A program made the translations under genes and the position numbers. The notes beneath the pieces are model-generated. The model had not been told where the DNA came from and searched no databases. It was given only the letters and a program-made list of their open reading frames with translations. From the NCBI RefSeq assembly GCF_907164915.1, contig NC_061870.1, forward strand, positions 4,492,273 to 4,556,272: a DNA stretch of 64,000 nt, written 5' to 3'. Shown piece by piece: positions 45,738 through 55,357 of this stretch. The first letter of the stretch is position 1, and each line of letters begins with the position of its first letter. The DNA is from Impatiens glandulifera. Its lineage: Eukaryota; Streptophyta; Magnoliopsida; Ericales; Balsaminaceae.

Positions 45738-46481
45738 TTAATTGCCGGAGGAGTTGAGGTGTCGGTTCTTCATTTTCCATGACTTCTCGAACCGCTCATA
45801 GAATGAGTCAGCAACTTCCTTGGTTATGACCTGGGCCTAATTCAGTCCCTCGCCCGGACAGAGTGGAACCCCGAGTTCCATGAGTAGGCTGCTGATCTGG
45901 GGGATGAGGCCGGTTTGGCGAATGGTGATCATCCAAATCAGGAATTCGAATAACACCCTGGATCAGTTGACCGACGTATCTATTGTGATAGCGGTCATCA
46001 TATTGAAAGCTGTAGTACAGTAGGTATTAGTTACATCCTTACCTAGGATGCTCCTACCGATGATATCATTGAGAAGCTGGTATTCAGCCCTTAATGATGA
46101 CCTAGCACTGTGGTCACTGACCGGATGATTAGACTGAGAGAAACTCAAGGAAATTTCGGCTTTTAGTCCGGTTGGGACGTTCAGATCAGTGATCCCTTGC
46201 TTCGGAAGATCGAAGCATCTGGCGAAGTCACTCTCCGAGAAATCAAACACGGTCCCTCCGACCCTAGATTGAATGAGGGTGTCGAAATGAGGGGTACTCC
46301 GGAAAACCCTGGCGTTATAGAAGAACTCCAGGATGGTTTCAGGGAAAATGACATGTTTGTCATCTAGAAAGGATTTTAGACCGGTTTCTTCAAGTGACTT
46401 GATTATTTTGAAGATTTCATAATGCTCTGTACTTTGAGCTGAGTCGAAATCAACTTGGAGAATGTTTGGAAACTGAGACAT
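45738..46481 (-). pseudogene. Accessory ORF A of E2
   Basis: ATG at 46481. 248 codons in one frame with two internal stops: TGA at 45963-45965 in the place of Trp of the VNW motif, and TAG near 45840. Pattern: LQVDFDSAQ, EETGLKSFLDDKHV, ILEFFYNARV, VGGTVFDFSE, CFDLPKQGITDL. Counterpart of 1641-2378 in E1. Function unknown. Confidence 0.8.
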
Positions 46482-46541
46482 TTTTGTTTTAGTGAGATGA
46501 TAAGTTGATACTTGTGAATATTTTGTCTAATGTTTACCTAA

Positions 46542-46549
46542 CTTATATA
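46542..46549 (-). promoter_or_regulatory. TATA box of ORF A (E2)
   Basis: Minus strand TATATAAG, 61 bp before the ATG. The spacer up to pol (46550-47010) contains no gene. Confidence 0.55.
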
Positions 46550-47010
46550 TTAGTAGATGAATGATAGTATTATCCAGTAGGTGGTAGTTAATGTATTCTA
46601 TTGACCATAGGATAAAACATATTGCATGAAATAAGCATGTCTACAACCTAAGATGTGAGTCATAGGCCTGGACGGTGAAAAATATCATATCTTCACGTCT
46701 TTTGAGGTATGACTATTTTGCTTTGAAAATGTATCTTTTCAGAACAGATAAGTCTAAACACAGATAATTATTCCATTTTTGTTCGGAAGCCAAATAATCC
46801 AGAGTATATTATTTCCAAACCGGTCGGTTTCAGTCATTAGTCCCGATGCGGGTAATTAGTGTAAGAACTAAGTAACCGGTCAATTTTCTGTAACTGATAG
46901 ACAAAGCGGTTCTTCAATAGGTACCTTGGTGAATTCGGATTCCGACAATTTAGGAAGAACTACCAGTTTTGTCTGTTCGAACCGATTTTCCTTTTAGACA
47001 TTTGAGAGTT

Positions 47011-49989
47011 TTAAGAAATGAGTTGATTAATATCGGTTAATCCGAGTATGTTTTTGAAGTAAGAAAGCTTAGCTTCCTGCAGGGGCTTTGTGAAGATATC
47101 GGCTACTTGTTGTTCTGTTGATACGTATTCCAGCCGGATATGCTTCAACATGACATGTTCCCGAATGAAGTGATACCTTATGTTGATGTGCTTGGTTCTA
47201 GAGTGTAGGACCGGATTGTATGTGATTGCTATGACACTTGTGTTATCACAGAATATTGGAGACTCTTCGGTGGTGATACCGAAGTCCTTTAGTTGTTGTT
47301 GGATCCATAGAAGTTGTGAACAGCAGCTTCCGGCTGCCAAATATTCAGCTTCTGTGGTTGATATGGCAACCGATGTTTGCTTCTTACTGTGTCATGAAAC
47401 AAGCCGATCACCTAGGAATTGGCATGTTCCGCTAGTATTTTTTCTGTCAATTTTACAACCTGCATAGTCTGCATCTGAGTAACTTGTGAGGTTGAAAGAT
47501 GAGTCCTTTGGGTACCACAGACCAACTTCAGGGGTTCCTTTTAGGTATTTCAAGATTTGCTTTGCGGCTGTGTAGTGATACTGTTTTGGATTAGCCTGGA
47601 ATCTTCCATACACACCGACCGCAAATAGTATATCCGGTCTACTTGCTGTCAGGTATAAGAGAGAACCGATGATTCCTCGGTAGGCTGTTAGGTCTACTGC
47701 CTGACCGTCATCATCCTTGTCCAATTTGACTGATGAGCTCATTGGGGTAGCGGCTGAGGAGCATGTATCCATCCCAAATTTCTTTAGAAGTTCCTTTGTG
47801 TATTTGGGTTGACTTATAAAAGTTCCTCCTTCGATTTGCTTAACCTGAAGGCCTAGGAAGAAACTTAATTCTCCCATCATACTCATCTCAAATTTGTTAG
47901 TCATCAATGTTGAGAATTTATCACATAGCTTAGGATCGGTTGATCCGAAAATGATGTCATCCACATATATTTGAACAAGTAGGATATGTTCCTTTTTCTC
48001 AAATTTAAATAGGGTTTTATACACCGAACCTATGGTGAAGTCATGTTTTAACAGAAATGCGATTAGTGTATCATACTAAGCTCTACGAGCTTGTTTTAAA
48101 CCGTACAGTGCTTTGTTTAAGCGGTATACATGATTTAAGCGGTTGATCTTTCAGTCTAGGGACTAGGTACCAGACTTTGTTACTCTCAAACTGGTTTAAC
48201 TCTTCTTGCATTCCCAAGATCCAATCTGGATCTAATAATGCTTCATCCACTATTTTCGGCTCAATCTAGGATATGAAAGCGGAATTAAAGTATTCCTCCA
48301 GAATTTGTCTCCTAGTTCGAACGGGTTTTGAAGGATTACCTATAATAAGCTCAGGATGATGATTTGTGTTCCTTTTGAGATTCGTTCAGGAGCATATACC
48401 AAATCACCATTTACTTGATCAAGGCTAGACATATCGGTAGGCTAAACAAAAGTGTCAGACCGACCGATTTCCTCAGTTTGAACCGAGGTGTCAGCTTCCT
48501 ATCGTGTGACAGCTTGATCCGGCTGGGTTTCATCATCACCCATATGGTCATGGACAAACCGTCTAAGAACCGGAACCTCATCTTCACTATCAGAATGGAT
48601 ATTGTTGTTTTCCAATCTGTTGTGTAGATCAAAGGATGAAGCAGTGTTACTTTCAACCGATTCATCGAAAACGACATGAAGAGATTCCTCCACGGTTAGA
48701 GTTCTAGTATTGTATACTCTATAAGCTTTACTGACTGCTGAGTAACCTAGCATGATCCCAATATCGGATTTTGCATCAAAAGCATATAGGTAAGTTTTTC
48801 CATTTATGTGAATGTAACATTTACAACCGAAAATTTTAAGATACCTAAGGTTAGGAATCCTATCAAAGTATACTTCATACGGTGTTTTGTTGTGAAACTT
48901 GTTAATCAGAGACCGGTTTTGTGTGTGATATGTAGTATTGATAGCCTCAGCCCAAAATTTCTGGGCAATACCCGAATCGGCTATCATAGACCTTGCGGCT
49001 TCCTTGAGAGTTCGGTTTCTTCTCTCGGCCAGGCCGTTCTGTTGAGGAGTCCTAGCACTAGAAAACTCGTGTCTAATATCAGATTCATCAAGAAATGCAT
49101 TTAGAGTACTATTTGTAAATTCGGTTCCTCTATCACTCCTAATGCTATTTATGCGTGTTGATTTTTCATTTTGTAAGCGTTTAAGCAATGTAATTAAATT
49201 TGATGCGGTTTCACGTTTGGATGCCAAAAATATTACCCATGTATACCTAGAATAGTCATCGACAACTACCATAGTATAGAGCATACCACCTAGACTGACG
49301 ACCTTAATCGGTCCAAATAGGTCCATATGAAGGAGATCTAAGCATCGGTTAGACTGAATGTGTCCTTTACTCTTAAAGGTTGACTTAGTTTGTTTACCCA
49401 TTTGACATGCTGAATAAACCTTATCCTTATTGAATACTATATCAGGAATTCCTTCAACCAACTTTTTACCGCGGATATAGTTTAAAGTTTTCAGGTTTAA
49501 GTGGTTTAACCTTTTATGCCACAGCCAGGTTTGATCGGTTTTAGCCACCATGCAGACAGGGTGTTCTACTTTATTTTTCCAATCTACCTTGTATATATTT
49601 CCTAACCTATTTCCGGTTAGTAGTATGATACCTTGAGAATTTTTAACTAGGCACGCATGTTTAAGGAATTCTACAATGTATCCAGCATCACACATTTGGC
49701 TAATGCTTAACAGGTTAAAATGCAGGTTTTCAACTAAAAGTACATTATCAATTGTTAAATTACCATGGAAAATCTTACCATTGCCCACAGTTCCACCTTT
49801 TGAGTTATCACCGAAGGTAATCATTGCACCGGTTTCTATTCTCATGTCGGTTAGAAGATTGTTGTTTCCAGTCATGTGTCTGGAGATCCCGCTATCCAGG
49901 TACCACTCGGAGTTTCCTAGCCGTTTCTTCATATCATGCAAAATATACATATTTACAACTATTTGGTATCCACATTTACTTGGGTCCAC
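47011..49989 (-). pseudogene. Copia pol of E2 with RT core deletion
   Basis: Minus strand, starting in the +1 frame relative to gag with a 14-nt overlap. Protease: YLDSGISRHMTG. Integrase: zinc-finger HKRLNHLNLKTL...ACQMGKQ (first Cys replaced by Tyr), D in HMDLFGPI, D in SIRSDRGTEF, E in TPQQNGLAERRNRTL. The frame stays open to 48499. After that come stops, and near 48145 the text jumps from LVPRLKD to VYRLNKALYGLKQAR, so roughly 140 residues of RT fingers/palm are missing. The YVDD motif remains (VQIYVDDIIFGSTD, about 47975). RNase H follows with a TGA at 47392-47394 for Trp and ends QQVADIFTKPLQE. Confidence 0.92.
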
Positions 49990-51745
49990 AGGTGATTAGT
50001 CCCTTAGGTATCCAGACTTTAATAAGTCGGACAACTTTCCCGGTTATGGTTCTAACTAGTTTTCCTGTACTCGGTTTGAGATCTTTTTGTTTTCCTAAGA
50101 GTGCCTTATTCGGAAGTGGCCTTTGGTTTATCCTGTGTGGTTCGACTTTCTTACCTTTGGGCCGGTTGGCTATCCTTTTCTCAGGGTAAAGCCATTTTTC
50201 GGAGTTAGCTGGACTTACATAGATTAGTTCGTCTTCCGGATATGAGGCACTTTGTTCCTCATCGTCGGTTAAAGAACTCTTGACAAATCTTACAAAGGGA
50301 AGGTTGCCTTTTGTAAGCTTCATTTTGTCTGAATGGTTCTGGTTGGCGGATTTGTTGTCTTTGTACCCAAGACTAAATTTGTATTTGAGATGTCTTTTGT
50401 ACTTAGACATCTGGTTCACCATGTCACTAGATCTTTTCCATGCAGCTATTCGATACTGGGTTCGGGCATCATCCTCTTCGGTCAATTTTTGAACCGACTC
50501 TTTGAACTGTTTGGTCTTAGAGGATAGTTCGGGTGTTATCTCGGTTTCTAGGATTTTATCAGGTTGGATGGTCTTTGGTTCGGTCAAGGTTGGTGCTATG
50601 GGGTTGGTTCTAAAGTTGAGTTGACTTGGTATTAATGTTAATAGGTTCTTATACTCTGCCACCATATCATTTAGTGCATTAAATAACTCATCTTTAGTAC
50701 ATTCCTCACAGGGAGAGTCAAATACATGTTCCTCATTTGCCATGAGGCATGTGAGTTCATCATCACTGTCACTGTGAGCCCATAGGCTTCCTCTGTCATC
50801 GGCTATCAGTGCTTTCTGAACTTCACTTCCTTCACCGGTTTGTTGATGGTTATTTCGGTGGTTCTGATCGTCCGGTTTCCGGTCATCCCGTCTTGGTTTT
50901 CTGCATTCCCACCTGAAATGTCCCAAACAATTGCAGTTATAACATCTAATATTAGATTTATCATCGTAGTTATAGTTGTTGTTGTTTGTTGGTTGGCTTC
51001 TCTTCATGAATCTGCCAAATTTCTGTGCAAGCATTGCCATGGCATCCTTAGTGAACTGTTCAGCGGTTCTGATCGGTGCAGGAGCAACCGGTTCTATGGA
51101 TGTGACTAAGCCTTTAGTAGAGGTTGAGGTTGAAACTTCATCTTCAGTCCTAGATCTCATTTCAAACTCATATGCCTTAAGATCTTCGAACACATCGTGT
51201 AACTTCATCTTGCTTAGACAGTTTGATTCCGTCATCACCATTGTCTTTATATCCCATGCACTTGGAAGAGATCTTAGCGCTTTCATGATAATTTCGTTGT
51301 TGTCATACTTCTTTCCAAGATTTGATAGCTCGTCTATCACATCTGTGAACCGGTCACTGTATTCTCTCATTGTTTCTCCCGGTTTCATCTTGATATTTTT
51401 AAACTTCTGGGTAGCCACCATTATCTTGTTTTCTTTGGTTCTTTCATTTCCCTCATGAATTTGAATCACCGCTTCCCATATTTCCTTTGCGGTTTTGCAA
51501 TCTCTGACCTTACAGAACGTATTCCTGTCCAAACCGTTAGTGATGCGGTTTCTGGCATGGTTGTCCAGATTGTTTCTTCTCCTATCATCAGCAGTCCAAT
51601 CCTTTCTATCTTTATCAATCTTTACCGGTCCTTTAGTCAGAATGAACTGCATTTCATCATCCATGGTGATTAAATGCAGGTGCATGCGTGTCTTCCAGTT
51701 GGCAAACTCGTCACCTTCTAGCATTGGGGGCCGATCAAAAGACAT
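49976..51745 (-). CDS. Copia gag of E2, intact, 589 aa
   Basis: ATG at 51745, stop at 49976. N-terminal UBN2-type region: EGDEFANWKTRMHLHLITMD, EMQFILTKGPVKI, IWEAVIQIHEGNERTKENKI, LPSAWDIKTMVMTESNCLSK. Gln/Asn-rich hinge, then zinc knuckle CYNCNCLGHFRWEC (CX2CX4HX4C, about residue 268-281), an acidic/Ser region and a basic tail ending VWIPKGLITCGPK. It would form the virus-like particle and bind element RNA. It is the only gag in the window without a stop or frameshift. Confidence 0.92.
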   Translation of the reverse strand: MSFDRPPMLEGDEFANWKTRMHLHLITMDDEMQFILTKGPVKIDKDRKDWTADDRRRNNLDNHARNRITNGLDRNTFCKVRDCKTAKEIWEAVIQIHEGNERTKENKIMVATQKFKNIKMKPGETMREYSDRFTDVIDELSNLGKKYDNNEIIMKALRSLPSAWDIKTMVMTESNCLSKMKLHDVFEDLKAYEFEMRSRTEDEVSTSTSTKGLVTSIEPVAPAPIRTAEQFTKDAMAMLAQKFGRFMKRSQPTNNNNYNYDDKSNIRCYNCNCLGHFRWECRKPRRDDRKPDDQNHRNNHQQTGEGSEVQKALIADDRGSLWAHSDSDDELTCLMANEEHVFDSPCEECTKDELFNALNDMVAEYKNLLTLIPSQLNFRTNPIAPTLTEPKTIQPDKILETEITPELSSKTKQFKESVQKLTEEDDARTQYRIAAWKRSSDMVNQMSKYKRHLKYKFSLGYKDNKSANQNHSDKMKLTKGNLPFVRFVKSSLTDDEEQSASYPEDELIYVSPANSEKWLYPEKRIANRPKGKKVEPHRINQRPLPNKALLGKQKDLKPSTGKLVRTITGKVVRLIKVWIPKGLITCGPK

Positions 51746-51770
51746 GCTTTCTTGAGTATTGAAACTAACT

Positions 51771-51782
51771 GCTCTGATACCA
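51771..51782 (-). promoter_or_regulatory. Primer binding site of E2
   Basis: Minus strand TGGTATCAGAGC, perfect match to the copia PBS, two bases from the LTR. Confidence 0.93.
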
Positions 51783-51784
51783 AT

Positions 51785-52883
51785 TGTTAAGATCTAGGTC
51801 GCGGCTGGGGAACCGGGGTCTGACCGGTTAGAGCTTTCACTCAACGGTTGATGTTTAATCCGGTTAGAGATTAATATCGGGGTTTCAATACTATACAAAC
51901 TGTCACAAACCCTTGAACCGAGTTCAAGTGCAGAAGTGGTTTGTTTTAGGTTGAAGCAGCACACACACAGGATGAATAGGACCGGATTTGGATAAAGTCG
52001 ATTTGGAGTTTAGTGGGTCGGTTTGGGATTCAGTAAATCGGTTTAAATGATATTGAATCGATTAGGGCGGTATGAGTCGGTTAGTATAGATCGGTTAGAA
52101 TGTAAAGCCGGTAGAAAGTAAAGAACAAGACAGGTTTTTATGGATCTTCGGAGATAAGCTCCTACGTCACCCCTTCCTCTCGAAACCGCGAGAAGGATAT
52201 TCACTAAGGAATACACAAACACAATCCGATCGAGACTTATTTGCTGCTCGATAAGTCTCGATTGGATTGTGTTTGTGTAATTAGTAACTATGTTTACTCC
52301 TCTTCAGCTCCTTCTTTTATAGGTGAAATATGCCAACGGTCACATTTCATCTCTTTGAATCTGATTGGTTGAGCAGAGGTTCAGTGTTTCAGACCTGGCG
52401 GTCTAGACTTCCAGTGTATAGGTCAAGCCGGCTAGGTTTGTCTTTTACTCAATATGGCAACTGTCGGTTGGACAGTTGCCTGCACCTGGAGGATTGCGCC
52501 TCTGATTTATCCCGGAGTGGAAAGATCTTGTCGGACGGTCTTCTACAGCCTACAGATTATCCTCAGACTTGTATAAATATGGCAATACTAAGGTCTGTCC
52601 CTTTGGTATCATCTTCAACAGATACTCAAAGTATCTATTTGCACCGATCGGTTGTTTAGGTTAACCAGATGATTTCCGGTTTTTCATAGCTTTAGATTAA
52701 CCGAATGTCCAACGATTTTGGCCTTCTTATCTGACCGGTCTTGTCTTCTTGATCGGTTAGGTTCTTGGCCGGTTGTATTGCTTGACCGGTTGAATTACTT
52801 AACCGGTTGAATTATGTAACCGTTCCTGCACATGAAGTTTGTTTTTGTTAAGTTCTATTTAACCGATCTAATTTTATCTAACA
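51785..52883 (-). mobile_element. 5' LTR of E2 (1,099 bp)
   Basis: Full-length LTR with TATA box (minus strand CTATAAAAGA, 52313-52322), the hairpin just downstream of the expected transcription start and the conserved block at 52137-52172. Ends TAACA next to the TSD. Confidence 0.93.
52213..52278 (-). promoter_or_regulatory. 28-bp-arm hairpin at the expected start of the E2 RNA
   Basis: Arms 52213-52240 and 52251-52278 are inverted copies with one mismatch around a 10-base loop (TTGCTGCTCG). The TATA box at 52313-52322 on the minus strand would place the RNA start near 52285, so the hairpin would form at the very 5' end of the transcript. It is absent from the 3' LTR. Confidence 0.8.
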
Positions 52884-52888
52884 TAACC

Positions 52889-55184
52889 TCTTCTAAATCT
52901 TTGGCCGCTGTGCCTAAGTTTGATATTCCCGTAGTGGAACAAGCTGAATTTGTATTCTCTCCCCTAAGGGAATCTGCTAAAGGGCCCGTTGTTGAGTCAG
53001 CTAGTCCAAATGATGAAAATGTTGACAGGAATGTGTCTCCTGTTGTCCCAACTGATCTAGTAGCCGCCGATGCTACAGAGTCATCCCAACCAAAACAAGG
53101 TGTTGTTCTTACCCTTGTGGCTGGTGAACCCACTGTTCCCGCTCCTAAAGATTCATTGGTAGCTGAGAAAGTTATTCGTGTGGAGCTCCCTACTAAGCTC
53201 TGTAAGAAACCCCAATCAGCATTCGAACTGATGCGTTCCAAAAGACAGATAGGTGGAATCGTGTTCGGTGAACCCAGAACTGCTCCAAAACCCGTAGAGG
53301 TTGTTGGAAAAGGTAAGAAAATCGCAACTCAAGTTCCTGAAAAAGTATTGGAGAACTCATTTTAGATCAAGTTAAAGTCATTACGGCTGAAAAATTGGAA
53401 ATTTTTGAATCATGGTCCCTAGAGAAACTGTCATCCAAGTACAATGATTCTCTGACGAATTCTGCAATAATGAAAGAATGGAATAAGCGGGTAGAAAATG
53501 AAAAGAAAGTTCTTAAATGGGCAAAAACTTCAGAGGTTGCTAAGGCTCTAAAGAGAAAAGATCTAGTGGAAGCTTGCCTGTATGGAAAAGCTCTTTTCCC
53601 AATCTTTGAAGCCAGAAAGGCTAACTTCAATCCTGCTGAGAAAGGATCTGAAGTTGAATTAAAAGTGCTAAAGAGGCTGAATGACATCTTGGACAGTTAC
53701 GTTTCGGTTGTTTCCCGATACGTTCATGGCGCTGATTGCTCTGGTGCAAAGCCTTTCGATGATGATGAAGCTATGGATATTCTTGATGCTAACAACGATG
53801 CTGATGAGATAGATGCTGCTCTCTTGATCGAATTCGGGAATCTTTCTGTCGAAGAGAGACGCATTCTAGATCAACCTATTCAAGAGAATCCAAATGAAGA
53901 AGGAGAAGAAGTGATTGTTCAAGAGTCTGAACAAGCTCTTGAGACAAATAAAGAAGAAGTACATGTGGAAGATGTGATTGAGGAGGCTGCTCAAGCTCCT
54001 ATTGAAGAAGATGTTGCGATAATCTCTGTTGTGAGAGTAGAGGAAGGTCAAGAGAAAGTGGCCGAGGCGACTCAGCCAAAACTATCAGATCTGAGGGGGA
54101 ACCCTCAAAAGAGAAGAATGTTGAAGAAGGGAGTTCCTCATCTGAGGAGGAACATGATCAACAAGCAACTTTTAAGAAGCCTCTTCTATTTCCCAACACC
54201 ATTGTGGGAAATGTTCACGAAAACATCAACATTCCTCTTCACTACTCTGGAAATCTGTATGAGAGATTTCAGAGAGTTGAAGAAGAAATTTTAGAAGAAG
54301 AGCGAGATGAAGCTGCTAAGAAAGCCGAAAAGAATCAACCGGAGTAATCCTTGCAGATTCACACAAACTTTGAGCCAATTCAGAGCATGGCAGCAGAGTC
54401 TGAAGAGATTTCATCATATGAAGAATCTTCTTCCGAAGGAAACAAAATGTTAAGGTCTATGAAGTCTGTGATCTCATCTATTCAGAAGACCATGACAAAT
54501 GCCATGAACACGAAGGAAGAAGAAAGAAAGGGATTTTACGAGAATATCAAGGTCCTTACTGAGCTGGATAACACTTTAAAGAAAAACACATATGAGACTC
54601 ATGTCGCAAATCTAAATTTCTCAAAGATTGAAAAGAAACTCTTCATCCGTCAAAGTGAATTATTGGACATAGAAAGGAAACTCAATGATGAACGTCATAA
54701 AGAGACTTTAGAAGAATTCAGTCTGGTAAAGAATAAGATGGTGGAAATTCAGGGCTGTTTGAGTAGAAATGATAATGAACGACAAGAATTTGCTGACTCC
54801 ACTGCAAGGAAGTTTCAAGCAAAGGAGGACGCAAGGGCCAATGCTGAAAAAGATTAATCTCGACCCGCCCAAGGCGAGTCAAGTAGAAGAAATGACGACG
54901 TGTCAACCGACACTAGATCCAGGCAAGCTCCAAGCACCGATGATAATTCCAGGCCAACTAAGAGGGGTGGAGGTCGAAGTGGTAATGATCGTGGAGGTCG
55001 AAGTGCTGGTGGCCGTAGTAGGCTAGCCAATGTTGATCAAGAAGGTCGTGGCAGCGGTAATGAACGTGATGGTAGATCAAGTGGAAGCGGTCGTGGTGGT
55101 CGCGGCTATCCTCCCTTCTTCAACATGCTTCCCGGTCAAGAAATGAGTCCAACCGATCCTCGAGTTAAAAGGGAAGAACAATAA
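52889..55184 (+). pseudogene. Accessory ORF C of E3, 3' part
   Basis: Continues the ORF interrupted at 40190. Blocks: PKFDIPVVEQAEFVFSPL to about 53365; after a frame change EKLEIFESWSLEKLSSKYND and a long acidic region to about 54290; then a coiled-coil-like segment (54390-54857: SSIQKTMTNAMNTKEEERKG, SKIEKKLFIRQSELLDIERK). Last, a Gly/Arg/Ser-rich tail (54900-55184) with repeated GGR/GRG tripeptides, RGG-box-like, which suggests RNA binding. Three frame changes. The RGG tail is not seen in the E1 and E2 homologues. Confidence 0.75.
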
Positions 55185-55343
55185 TCTCTTTTTATACTCT
55201 ATTTAAGTCTTTCAAACAATGTTTCTTTGATGGTTCTCTGAATATTGGTTTTGAATGTTTGATGTAAGTGAACAAGGGTTTATTTTATTTATATGATGAA
55301 TGCATATTTTGGTATATGTATGCAGGTTTCCAATTTCTTCATC

Positions 55344-55357
55344 AAAAAGGGGGAAAT
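55344..55357 (+). promoter_or_regulatory. Polypurine tract of E3
   Basis: AAAAAGGGGGAAAT directly before the 3' LTR; a single copy, unlike E1 and E2. Confidence 0.88.

Larger units (their letters stand above)
40195..52883 (-). mobile_element. E2: complete 12.7-kb copia element with three accessory ORFs
   Basis: LTRs 40195-41167 (3') and 51785-52883 (5'), both TGTTA...TAACA. TSD TAACC at 40190-40194 and 52884-52888. On the minus strand the order is 5' LTR, PBS, gag, pol, ORF A, ORF B, ORF C, repeated polypurine tract, 3' LTR. By eye the LTRs differ at about 35-40 positions (about 4%), mostly transitions, apart from a 127-bp gap. Same family as E1. It inserted in the accessory ORF of E3. The RT core is deleted, so it is not autonomous. 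Confidence 0.95.
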
